A DNA stretch of 64,000 nt from positions 37,247-101,246 of the forward strand of contig CAMELR010000006.1 in NCBI GenBank assembly GCA_945923775.1. The letters run 5' to 3'. This document shows positions 57,424-64,000 of the stretch, piece after piece. The notes below the pieces were generated by a model, which saw nothing but the letters and a program-made list of their open reading frames with translations, did not search any database and was not told the origin of the DNA. A program made the position numbers and the translations under genes. Source of the stretch: an uncultured Clostridia bacterium. Lineage in GTDB: Bacteria > Bacillota > Clostridia > Oscillospirales > Ruminococcaceae. Numbering within the stretch: position 1 is the stretch's first letter; every line of letters begins with the position of its first letter.

Positions 57424-58059
57424 ATGACTAAGTTCACAAAGATCACCGCAGCTATCGTAGCTGCCGCAGCAGTTCTGTCTTTCGCAGGCTGCAGCAATAA
57501 CACTTCTTCCGCTTCCGAGTCCTCCAGCGCTGCTTCCGACGCTTCCACTGCTTCCACTGCAGAGGCTGCAAAGACCGCTGAGGCTGCTTCCACCGCTGCT
57601 GCTACCGCAGAGGCTGCACAGACCGCTGAGGTTGCTGCTCCCGCTACCGCTGAGGCTTCCGCATTCGACGCTTCCGCTATGTACGGCGACTGGGTTCTCG
57701 CTGCAATCAATGATGGCACCAATACAATGAGCGTTGCTGATTTTGCAGCTGCAAACAATGTTTCTGCTGAGGATACCCTGATCTACGTTAATATCGACGA
57801 GAACTCCTACAACAGCCTGGCTATGGGTGTTGAAGGCAACTATTCCTACACTGTAACCGAGAATGGCATCACCGTTGATTTAGACGGCATGGAGCTTCCC
57901 GTAACCTACGACGCTGAAAGCGACATCTTAGCATACGGCGTAGCTGTTGGCGACGTTACCTACAAGTACGTATTCATGAGAAACACTGACGCTGCTGCTT
58001 CCACCGCAGAGGCTGCTGCAACTGCACAGGCTGCCGCTACTGCTGAGGCTGCTGAGTAA
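57424..58059 (+). CDS. Abundant lipoprotein with a single 'GDW' (lipocalin-like) domain and Ala-rich ends
   Basis: The 211-residue precursor has a lipoprotein signal (lipobox 'SFAGCSN', C at about 23), an A/S/T/E-rich linker (about 25-78), a domain of about 105 residues beginning 'SAMYGDWVLAAINDGT' and an A/T/E-rich tail. The domain start parallels the 'IYGTW' domains of the gene before it. Codons are strongly biased to GCT/TCC, and the promoter is perfect, so high expression is expected. Function unknown. Confidence 0.8.
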   Translation: MTKFTKITAAIVAAAAVLSFAGCSNNTSSASESSSAASDASTASTAEAAKTAEAASTAAATAEAAQTAEVAAPATAEASAFDASAMYGDWVLAAINDGTNTMSVADFAAANNVSAEDTLIYVNIDENSYNSLAMGVEGNYSYTVTENGITVDLDGMELPVTYDAESDILAYGVAVGDVTYKYVFMRNTDAAASTAEAAATAQAAATAEAAE

Positions 58060-58082
58060 TTCAGTTAAAAACCGATACATCT

Positions 58083-58110
58083 GCCCGGACTTTGCGCCGG
58101 GCTTTTGTTT
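58083..58110 (+). terminator. Terminator of the second lipoprotein gene
   Basis: GCCCGG/CCGGGC stem followed by TTTTGTTTT. Confidence 0.85.
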
Positions 58111-58114
58111 TCTG

Positions 58115-58143
58115 TTGACATACGGCGGGTTTTGTGGTACAAT
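58115..58143 (+). promoter_or_regulatory. Promoter of the third lipoprotein gene
   Basis: TTGACA (58115-58120), 17-bp spacer, TACAAT (58138-58143) with TGG before it. Confidence 0.85.
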
Positions 58144-58178
58144 ATTCTCCGGACATGATTTTGAACAGGAGAATCAAC

Positions 58179-58532
58179 ATGAGAAAATTCATTAAATCGC
58201 TTGCTGCCGCGGCGGTCGTTTTGATGGTCTGCACGGCATGCAGCCGTTCAATAGACACCGCGAAAATTGAAGGGAACTGGGTCTGCACCGCCGAGGATGG
58301 AACTCAGCTCCGAGTGACCCTCACCGACCGCACCTTTACCCAGTCCAGCGGGGAAGCCACCGGCGAAACGCTCAAATACGAGCGCACCTCCGACGGTGTG
58401 AACGTCAAGGCACCCGACGGGAAGTCGCTGCTGAAACTGACATTCAGCGAGCAGGACGGCACCATCTCCTACACGGTGAACGGCGCGGACGGCTCCGAGC
58501 ATACCTACACCTTCACCCGGGAAGCTCAGTGA
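58179..58532 (+). CDS. Small lipoprotein with a 'GNW' (lipocalin-like) domain
   Basis: The 117-residue precursor has a lipoprotein signal ('VLMVCTACSRS', C at about 21) and a compact domain beginning 'KIEGNWVCTAEDGTQLRVTL' with regular beta strands, as in the two preceding lipoproteins. The start at 58179 follows AGGAGAAT. It is transcribed from its own promoter and ended by a strong terminator. Function unknown. Confidence 0.78.
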   Translation: MRKFIKSLAAAAVVLMVCTACSRSIDTAKIEGNWVCTAEDGTQLRVTLTDRTFTQSSGEATGETLKYERTSDGVNVKAPDGKSLLKLTFSEQDGTISYTVNGADGSEHTYTFTREAQ

Positions 58533-58563
58533 GACCTGATCGGCTCCATAAAACCGCATATTG

Positions 58564-58607
58564 TTGCGCATTCGGGCATTTTCCGTCGGAATGCGCAATT
58601 ATTTTTG
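58564..58607 (+). terminator. Terminator of the third lipoprotein gene
   Basis: Perfect 10-bp stem TTGCGCATTC/GAATGCGCAA, 15-nt loop, then TTATTTTT. Confidence 0.85.
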
Positions 58608-58616
58608 TCCGGATAC

Positions 58617-58645
58617 TTGAAAAATCCGCTGAACTGCGCTATAAT
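58617..58645 (+). promoter_or_regulatory. Promoter of the site-2 protease-scp operon
   Basis: TTGAAA (58617-58622), 17-bp spacer, TATAAT (58640-58645) with TGCGC before it. Confidence 0.85.
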
Positions 58646-58691
58646 ATATACTGTATATTTGTGTACAGGCTAAAGATATTAAGGAGATTTT

Positions 58692-59390
58692 ATGTTTCGA
58701 GGACCTCTTATAGAATTATTCATGCTCTTATTTTCCGGCAGCGTCACTGAATCCCAGGTAGTCAGCGTTGTTCTGTCGATATTCTCGGTGCTTGTCATCA
58801 TTTTCGTGGTGTTCCCGATACACGAGTGCGCCCACGGCCTTATGGCGAAGATTCTCGGCGACGACACCGCGGAACGTCAGGGAAGGCTCACGCTGAACCC
58901 ATTCGCTCACATCGACGTAATGGGCGCGGTAATGATGATGCTCTTCCGTATAGGCTGGGCGAAGCCCACACCGGTGGATATACGCAGGTGCAATAAGGTC
59001 AAGCCCCGCACGGCGCTGGCGCTGACTTCCCTTGCAGGTCCGCTCGCGAATATCCTGCTCAGCTACATTATGATAATAGCGTACAAGCTGGTTCTTATGA
59101 ACCTCACGACCACCACCGGCGCTTACATCGCCCTCGGGCTTTACTACACCGCGCAGATCAACGTTTACCTTGCGGTGTTCAACCTTGTGCCCATCGCTCC
59201 GTTCGACGGTTTCAACATACTGGCGAGCTTCCTGCCGGGCAGGGCGGTCTATTTCATGCAGAAGAATCAGCAGGTTATCTACTGGGTATTCTTTGCGCTG
59301 CTCATGTTCGGAGTGCTCTCCGTTCCGTTCGGACTTGCCTGCAACGGTATCATGTGGCTGCTCGACAAGGCTTCGTTCTTCCTCGGGTGA
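58692..59390 (+). CDS. Site-2 protease family (M50) zinc metalloprotease
   Basis: A 232-residue polytopic protease with the zinc motif HECAH (H44, E45, H48) inside a membrane segment and the second active-site motif 'NLVPIAPFDGFN' near residue 175. It belongs to the short (SREBP/YwhC-like) M50 group without a PDZ domain, which cleaves membrane segments; the substrate is unknown. It is 3 nt upstream of scpA, an arrangement common in Firmicutes, and heads the operon. Confidence 0.92.
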   Translation: MFRGPLIELFMLLFSGSVTESQVVSVVLSIFSVLVIIFVVFPIHECAHGLMAKILGDDTAERQGRLTLNPFAHIDVMGAVMMMLFRIGWAKPTPVDIRRCNKVKPRTALALTSLAGPLANILLSYIMIIAYKLVLMNLTTTTGAYIALGLYYTAQINVYLAVFNLVPIAPFDGFNILASFLPGRAVYFMQKNQQVIYWVFFALLMFGVLSVPFGLACNGIMWLLDKASFFLG

Positions 59391-59393
59391 CGC

Positions 59394-60128
59394 ATGGAGG
59401 GACTTAGCTTCAAGCTTGAGATATTCGAAGGGCCTCTGGACGCCCTGCTTGCGCTGATACAGAAGCACAAGCTGAATATCCAGGACATCGAGATAAGCGT
59501 GCTGCTGGATCAGTTCATGCTGTACCTCAGCAGAATGGCGGAGGCTGACCTTGAGATCACCTCCGACTTCCTTGAGATGGCGGCGCGGCTCATAATGATA
59601 AAGTCTGCGGCGCTCCTTCCCCGGGAGGAAGCCGAGCAGATGAAGCGCGAACTCCAGGGAGCGCTCATCGAGTACGCCCTGTGCAAGACCATGGCGGAGC
59701 GCCTGAAAAAGCGCTACCTCGGCGACGTAGTTTTCGTCAGGGAGCCCATGGAGCTTGACATCGACAAGTCCTACCACAAGCTCCACCAGCCGGAGGAGCT
59801 CATGCTTGCCTACAGCGCGCTCAACGAGCGCACCCGCAGGAAGGCGAGCTACCGTCCGAGGTCGATACGCCCGATCGTCGCTAAGAGCTACGTTACGGTG
59901 TTCACCGGGATAGTTGCGGTGCTGAAAAGCCTCCGCAGGAATGGAACCGTGCAGATGGACGAGCTTTACAGGGGACAGCCCCGGTCGCGCACCGTGGCGA
60001 CGTTCCTTGCGATACTGGAGCTTTCGAAAGAGGGCAGGATATTCATATCCGAGGACGGAAACAGCGTAAGGCTGCGGAGAAAGTCCGACGATGAACGACC
60101 CGCAGAAACGGAGGGAGCGGAGCAGTGA
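59394..60128 (+). CDS. scpA: Segregation and condensation protein A
   Basis: The 244-residue kleisin starts 'LEIFEGPLDALLALIQKHKLNIQDIEISVL', the ScpA hallmark, and ends with the winged helix that contacts SMC. With ScpB and SMC it forms the condensin-like complex that organises and segregates the chromosome. It overlaps scpB by 4 nt. Confidence 0.96.
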   Translation: MEGLSFKLEIFEGPLDALLALIQKHKLNIQDIEISVLLDQFMLYLSRMAEADLEITSDFLEMAARLIMIKSAALLPREEAEQMKRELQGALIEYALCKTMAERLKKRYLGDVVFVREPMELDIDKSYHKLHQPEELMLAYSALNERTRRKASYRPRSIRPIVAKSYVTVFTGIVAVLKSLRRNGTVQMDELYRGQPRSRTVATFLAILELSKEGRIFISEDGNSVRLRRKSDDERPAETEGAEQ

Positions 60129-60691
60129 AATTCAGCGAAGGAATGGCGGTAATTGAAGCCGTGCTGTTTGCGTGCGGCGAGCCGATAGACGCAGTGAAGC
60201 TCTCCGAGGCCTGCGAGATCGAAAAGGACACCGTACTGAAAATGATAGACCGTTTGAACGACCGGTACACGGAAAACGGAAGCGCGTTCCGGATAACCCG
60301 GCTCGGCGACAGTTACCAGATGACTACCCAGCCGCAGTTCGCGCCGTATATCAAAACCGCGCTGGAGACACGCCGGCAGGTCCCGCTGTCGCAGGCGGCG
60401 ATGGAGGTCCTGGCGGTGGTGGCGTACAACCAGCCGGTCACCAAGAGCTTTGTGGAGCAGGTGCGCGGAGTCGACAGCTCCGGCGTTGTGAACAGCCTTG
60501 TGGAGCGCGACCTCCTCGAGGAGTATGGCAGACTCGACCTGCCGGGACGTCCGATAGCCTACAAGACTACGGAGAACTTCCTGCGGTGCTTCGGGCTTAC
60601 CGATATAAAGGGGCTTCCGGCGATACCGGACAGCACCGACCAGATAGATCTTGAGGAATTCGACGAGATGAATTTCAGCGGCAGCGACTAA
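60125..60691 (+). CDS. scpB: Segregation and condensation protein B
   Basis: A 188-residue protein with two winged-helix domains: 'IEAVLFACGEPIDAVKLSEACEI', 'AMEVLAVVAYNQPVTKSFVEQVRGVDSSGVVNSLVERDLLEE' and 'RPIAYKTTENFLRCFGLTDIKGLPAI', all diagnostic of ScpB. It dimerises and binds ScpA. Overlapping start indicates coupling to scpA. Confidence 0.96.
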   Translation: MKFSEGMAVIEAVLFACGEPIDAVKLSEACEIEKDTVLKMIDRLNDRYTENGSAFRITRLGDSYQMTTQPQFAPYIKTALETRRQVPLSQAAMEVLAVVAYNQPVTKSFVEQVRGVDSSGVVNSLVERDLLEEYGRLDLPGRPIAYKTTENFLRCFGLTDIKGLPAIPDSTDQIDLEEFDEMNFSGSD

Positions 60692-60724
60692 GCAATTGAG
60701 CGAGTTCGGAGCGGAGGTGAGGGA

Positions 60725-61522
60725 ATGGGCTGGATAATTGCAGGGGCAGTTGTGGCAGTCATTCTGATTCTGCTCATGACCTCGGTGAAGGTGCGGTTCG
60801 ACTACTCCGATCCCGGGGAATTCCGGCTGAAAATAAGCTGGCTTTTCGTAACGCTGGTGCGAATTCCGGCGAAAACCAAAAAGCAGAAGCGCCGCGACAA
60901 AAAAGCTGAAAAGGACGTGAAGTCTGCAGCAAAGGGCGCGGCTGAGCTTGAGAAATCGGAAGATTCCGGCGGCGGACGAACTGCGGATCCGCAGGCGCTG
61001 AATGAAAGCAAGTCCGCTGCGCAGAATAAACCGCAGGAATCACACAATACGCAAAAAGCGCAGAAACCGGAGCAGGGAAAATCCGCAAAGCCTCCAAAAT
61101 CTGCCAAACCCAAGAGCCAGAAGCTGACGCTCAGCGATATTTTCGCGCTTGTCAAGCTGGTCTGGGACAGCCTCGGAAAGCCACTGAAACGTCTGCTTAA
61201 AGCGACCCGCGTCACCGGTTTCCGGCTGGATATCTCGGTTGGCGGGGACGACGCTGCGGACGCTGCGGTAAAGTTCGGAAAAACCAACATGGCGGCGGGA
61301 GCGGCGCTTGCGTTCCTGGACGGCTGTTTTACGCTGAAAGACCCGAAGTTCAATGTGACCTGCAATTTCCAAAGCGAGGAGACCCGCACGGAATGTGGCT
61401 TCACGGCAAGGCTGACGGTGATAGCGGCGCTGGCTTTCCTGTTCTGGGTCGTAGGCAGGCTGATCAGGAACTACATGTCCCGCAAGGACGCGGCAGCCGC
61501 AGTTGATAAGTTAAGAAAGTAA
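60725..61522 (+). CDS. DUF2953 family protein (YtfI-like)
   Basis: The 265-residue protein has an N-terminal membrane segment (about 3-22), 'KVRFDYSDPGEFRLKISWLFVTLV', a long K/Q/S/A-rich insertion (about 55-130), and a C-terminal part 'TRVTGFRLDISVGGDDAADAAVKFG' and membrane helix near 235-250. In Bacillus the same type (ytfI) is next to ytfJ, as here. A sporulation-linked role is inferred from context. GGAGGTGAG precedes the ATG. Confidence 0.85.
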   Translation: MGWIIAGAVVAVILILLMTSVKVRFDYSDPGEFRLKISWLFVTLVRIPAKTKKQKRRDKKAEKDVKSAAKGAAELEKSEDSGGGRTADPQALNESKSAAQNKPQESHNTQKAQKPEQGKSAKPPKSAKPKSQKLTLSDIFALVKLVWDSLGKPLKRLLKATRVTGFRLDISVGGDDAADAAVKFGKTNMAAGAALAFLDGCFTLKDPKFNVTCNFQSEETRTECGFTARLTVIAALAFLFWVVGRLIRNYMSRKDAAAAVDKLRK

Positions 61523-61555
61523 CATTATATATACAGGCTTGAAAGGAGTTTTATC

Positions 61556-61960
61556 ATGTCAAATGCAATTGAAGGAATCCTCGGCGTATCAATGGAGAAG
61601 ATCCGCGAGATGGTGGACGTAAACACCATCATCGGCGACCCCATATCCGCGCCTAATGGAACTACTATAATCCCGGTTTCTAAGGTGTCGTTCGGGTTTG
61701 CTTCCGGCGGCAGCGACCTCCCCACCCAGGCGGCTGAAAAGTTTGCGGGCGGAGCAGGCGCGGGCGTTACGGTAAAGCCGCAGGCGTTCATCGTGATCAA
61801 GACCGACGGCGACGTTGAACTGCTGGAGCTCGGCGGCGCAGGCAAGACCAGCCCGCTGGAAGGCGTTGTAGAGGCTATTCCGGGCGTTATCGGAAAGATA
61901 AAGGATCTTGTCGGCAAGAAAAGCAGCGATTCCGCAGACGATTCCGACGACGCTGAATAA
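61556..61960 (+). CDS. gerW: GerW/YtfJ-family sporulation protein
   Basis: The 134-residue protein shows the YtfJ core 'VNTIIGDPISAPNGTTIIPVSKVSFGFASGGSDLP' and 'GAGVTVKPQAFIVIKTDGDVELLEL'. YtfJ/GerW proteins are produced in sporulating cells and needed for normal germination in Bacillus. Strong AAAGGAG site; 33 nt downstream of the DUF2953 gene. Confidence 0.92.
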   Translation: MSNAIEGILGVSMEKIREMVDVNTIIGDPISAPNGTTIIPVSKVSFGFASGGSDLPTQAAEKFAGGAGAGVTVKPQAFIVIKTDGDVELLELGGAGKTSPLEGVVEAIPGVIGKIKDLVGKKSSDSADDSDDAE

Positions 61961-62017
61961 AATCCGCTGACACTGCGCACCCTATGATGGAAGAAATTAC
62001 ATCAGAGAGGTGCAGAT

Positions 62018-63145
62018 ATGAAGCAATATTTCAGAAAACTCACGGGGGTATTAGCCGCTTTGGCGGTGGCCGCGGGAGGCTCCGTGACGGCTGTGGCGGC
62101 TCCGGAAAACATTTCGGCGGTCAGCGCGATAGTCATTGAGGCGGACACCGGCACGGCGCTCTGGGAAAAGAACGCCGACGAACACCGCGCGATGGCAAGC
62201 ACCACGAAGATCATGACCGCCCTGCTCACCATTGAAGCCGGCGACCTCGACCGGGAATTCACCGTGGATCCGCTCGCGATACTTGTCGAGGGGACTTCCA
62301 TGGGTCTGCGCGAGGGCGACCGGGTTTCCCGACGTGACCTGCTTTACGGGATACTGCTCCCTTCGGGGAACGACGCGGCAAATGCGGCGGCGGTCTCGGT
62401 AAGCGGCAGCATAGGCGCGTTCGTGGAGCTGATGAACTCAAGGGCGCAGGAGCTGCGGCTTTCCGACACGCATTTCGTCACGCCCTCCGGACTTGACGCC
62501 GATGGGCACTACACCACTGCCCGCGACCTCGCAAACCTCGCGGCGTTCGCGATGAAAAACGAGGTGTTCCGCGAGGTGGTGGCTTGTAAGTCGGCGGAGG
62601 TGGAGTTCGGGAATCCGCCGTATAAACGCATGCTGTACAACTCCAACAAAATGCTCAAGCGCTATGACGGCGCGATCGGCGTCAAGACCGGATTCACGGA
62701 CAACGCTCGCAGGTGCCTGGTTTCTGCGGCTGAGCGCGACGGAGTTACCCTGGTTGCGGTAACGCTCAACGCCGGCGACGACTGGAACGACCACGCCAAA
62801 ATGCTGGACTACGGCTTCACGAAGGTGAAGGCGTACCCGCTGGAGACCTCCTGCACGAACAGGGTCGCCGTCGCGGGAACAGGTCAGAGCGTGGGAGTTT
62901 ACGCGCAGGCGCGCACCCTGGCGCTCACTCCTGAGCAGCGCACCAGGATCGTCCGGGAAGTCTACCTCCCGGGGTTCGTTTACGGGAGCGTCGGCAGGGG
63001 AGACCAGCTCGGGGAGATCAGGTTCCTGCTTGACGGGAAGGTCGTGTGCACATGCCCGCTGCTGGCTGATTCAGCCGTGGAAGCGGACGACAGCGAGCCG
63101 GGATTCTTTGAAAGGGTACTGGCAAAACTAGGAATATATGTGTAG
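62018..63145 (+). CDS. D-alanyl-D-alanine carboxypeptidase (DacB/DacF type, PBP5 family)
   Basis: The 375-residue precursor has a signal peptide (about 1-28) and the three penicillin-binding motifs S61-TTK, SGN (116-118) and KTG ('GVKTGFTDNA', near residue 220), followed by a C-terminal beta domain. It trims stem peptides, here probably of spore cortex peptidoglycan, because it follows a gerW gene as dacF/dacB enzymes do. There is no obvious C-terminal amphipathic anchor, although the last residues 'GFFERVLAKLGIYV' might serve. AGAGAGGTG precedes the ATG. Confidence 0.93.
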   Translation: MKQYFRKLTGVLAALAVAAGGSVTAVAAPENISAVSAIVIEADTGTALWEKNADEHRAMASTTKIMTALLTIEAGDLDREFTVDPLAILVEGTSMGLREGDRVSRRDLLYGILLPSGNDAANAAAVSVSGSIGAFVELMNSRAQELRLSDTHFVTPSGLDADGHYTTARDLANLAAFAMKNEVFREVVACKSAEVEFGNPPYKRMLYNSNKMLKRYDGAIGVKTGFTDNARRCLVSAAERDGVTLVAVTLNAGDDWNDHAKMLDYGFTKVKAYPLETSCTNRVAVAGTGQSVGVYAQARTLALTPEQRTRIVREVYLPGFVYGSVGRGDQLGEIRFLLDGKVVCTCPLLADSAVEADDSEPGFFERVLAKLGIYV

Positions 63146-63204
63146 ACAAATTGCGCAGTGATGCGCTGATTCCGCCCGGGAGGGCGTACATAGAGAGGAT
63201 AAAT

Positions 63205-63954
63205 ATGGAAAAGGTTAGAATTCAGAAGATCATTGCAGACAGCGGAAGATGCTCACGAAGAAAGGCGGAGGAGCTGATATCCGCCGGCGTAGTCACGGTC
63301 AACGGCAGACCCTGCTCCCTGGGAGACAAGGCTGACCCGTACAACGACCTGATATGCGTCGAGGGCGAGGAAATAGCGGCGGAGCGCGCAGAAAAGCGCT
63401 ACATCATGCTGAACAAGCCGCGCGGCTACGTAACGTCCATGGCGGACGAGATGGGCAGGAAGGTAGCTTCAGACCTGCTGACCGACGTCCCTGAGCGGGT
63501 TTACCCGGTGGGAAGGCTCGACCGCAACTCCGAGGGTCTGCTTATTTTTACGAACGACGGCGAGTTCGCGAACGACATCATGCACCCGTCGAAGCATGTC
63601 CCAAAGACCTACCGCGTTACCATCGACGGAATGGTAAACGAGGATCAGCTCTCCCGGCTGATGTCCGGCGTGGAGCTTGACGACGGCGTAAAGACGCTCC
63701 CCTGCACGGTGGAGGTGCTGTCCGAATCCCCGGAAAGAACGGTGCTACGTTTCGTCATCAAGGAGGGCAGGAACCGCCAGATACGCCGCATGTGCACCGC
63801 AGTAGGCCTTGAAGTTGGCAGACTGCGCCGTATCGCCATCGGCGGCGTAAAGCTCGGAATGCTCAAGCCCGGCGCTTACCGCGACCTGACCAAGGACGAG
63901 CTGCGTTCTCTTCGTGCTTCTGTCGGAAAAGGTCAGAATAGGAGAGGCAAATGA
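63205..63954 (+). CDS. rluB: Ribosomal pseudouridine synthase (RluB/RsuA family)
   Basis: The 249-residue protein has an N-terminal S4 domain ('VRIQKIIADSGRCSRRKAEELISAGVVTVNG', 1-60) and a catalytic domain with 'YPVGRLDRNSEGLLIFTNDGEFAN', whose Asp is catalytic, plus 'KEGRNRQIRRMCTAVGLEV'. It forms a pseudouridine in 23S rRNA (RluB, position 2605 in E. coli numbering) or 16S rRNA (RsuA). Position after a dac gene is the Bacillus-type order. The start at 63205 follows AGAGAGGAT. The window ends 46 nt after the stop. Confidence 0.92.
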   Translation: MEKVRIQKIIADSGRCSRRKAEELISAGVVTVNGRPCSLGDKADPYNDLICVEGEEIAAERAEKRYIMLNKPRGYVTSMADEMGRKVASDLLTDVPERVYPVGRLDRNSEGLLIFTNDGEFANDIMHPSKHVPKTYRVTIDGMVNEDQLSRLMSGVELDDGVKTLPCTVEVLSESPERTVLRFVIKEGRNRQIRRMCTAVGLEVGRLRRIAIGGVKLGMLKPGAYRDLTKDELRSLRASVGKGQNRRGK

Positions 63955-64000
63955 TTTTCGCATTCAAGCGATGATTTGAGAATTATAAAGATTTGTTGAA

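Overview
The window reads as chromosomal DNA of an anaerobic, fibre-degrading Clostridia-type Firmicute, most like the Oscillospiraceae/Ruminococcus group. This placement is inferred from gene content and was not searched. The evidence is sporulation-lineage genes (spoIIID, a GerW/YtfJ gene, a DacB/DacF-type carboxypeptidase in the scpA-scpB-ytfJ-dacB-rluB order), oxygen-defence genes of anaerobes (rubrerythrin, hybrid cluster protein), CcpA/LacI-style operators, TTGACA-17-TATAAT promoters often with an extended TGn -10, several plant-polysaccharide hydrolases, and GC-rich third codon positions. I saw no rRNA, tRNA, CRISPR array, prophage or insertion sequence.

Layout. 1-8.5 kb: the end of a GT4 glycosyltransferase; a tight five-gene operon (HAD phosphatase, ArsC/Spx-like protein, CorC/HlyC-type membrane protein, an orphan FakA-C-like protein, a degenerate HMGL-like barrel); a minus-strand MBOAT/DHHW pair for O-acetylation of a surface polymer; and an MnmM-type tRNA methyltransferase. 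8.5-11.9 kb: paired palindromic repeats and a 965-residue zinc-ribbon membrane protein. 12-19 kb: a complete phosphate-starvation module on the minus strand (pstS, pstC, pstA, pstB, phoU, PhoP-type regulator, PhoR-type kinase) with PhoP-box-like sites and flanked by two copies of a dispersed repeat. 19-25 kb: a DUF4358 lipoprotein and a mannan-type cluster (GH26, a second clan GH-A enzyme behind a LacI/CcpA-type operator, an ECF S component, a GH5 lipoprotein). 25-28 kb: rubrerythrin, two small surface proteins with SPxTG-type C-termini, a small CxxC protein, spoIIID and a hairpin-rich 250-bp element.

28.5-31.5 kb: murA, a WalJ-like hydrolase, a Dabb protein and a hypoxanthine-DNA-glycosylase-type enzyme, followed by a G-tract and a 98-nt hairpin. 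32-36 kb: a GH127 beta-L-arabinofuranosidase, a convergent AraC regulator and an esterase. 36-42.4 kb: lysA, an unusual trmB, an alpha/beta hydrolase, a 42-residue membrane protein, topB and a sugar isomerase-like barrel. 42.4-45.7 kb: a second GT4 enzyme, a PH-like protein and a zinc-ribbon/TPR-like protein. 45.7-48.8 kb: a Fur/Zur regulator in one operon with a znuABC-type zinc importer. 49-56 kb: an NhaC antiporter, an SGNH esterase, an XRE regulator, an AI-2E family protein and Hcp. 56-58.5 kb: three consecutive lipoproteins with similar 'GxW' domains, one duplicated internally. 58.7-64 kb: site-2 protease, scpA, scpB, DUF2953, gerW-like, dacF-like, rluB-like.

The main points for follow-up are the non-coding structures (three unrelated repeat types, a giant hairpin, a hexamer array in the zur leader), the lipoprotein cluster, the SPxTG pair, the TrmB with a replaced DPWPK motif, and the orphan FakA-C-like/HMGL-like pair. 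I found no clearly new defence or biosynthetic system; most of the window is housekeeping and carbohydrate metabolism.
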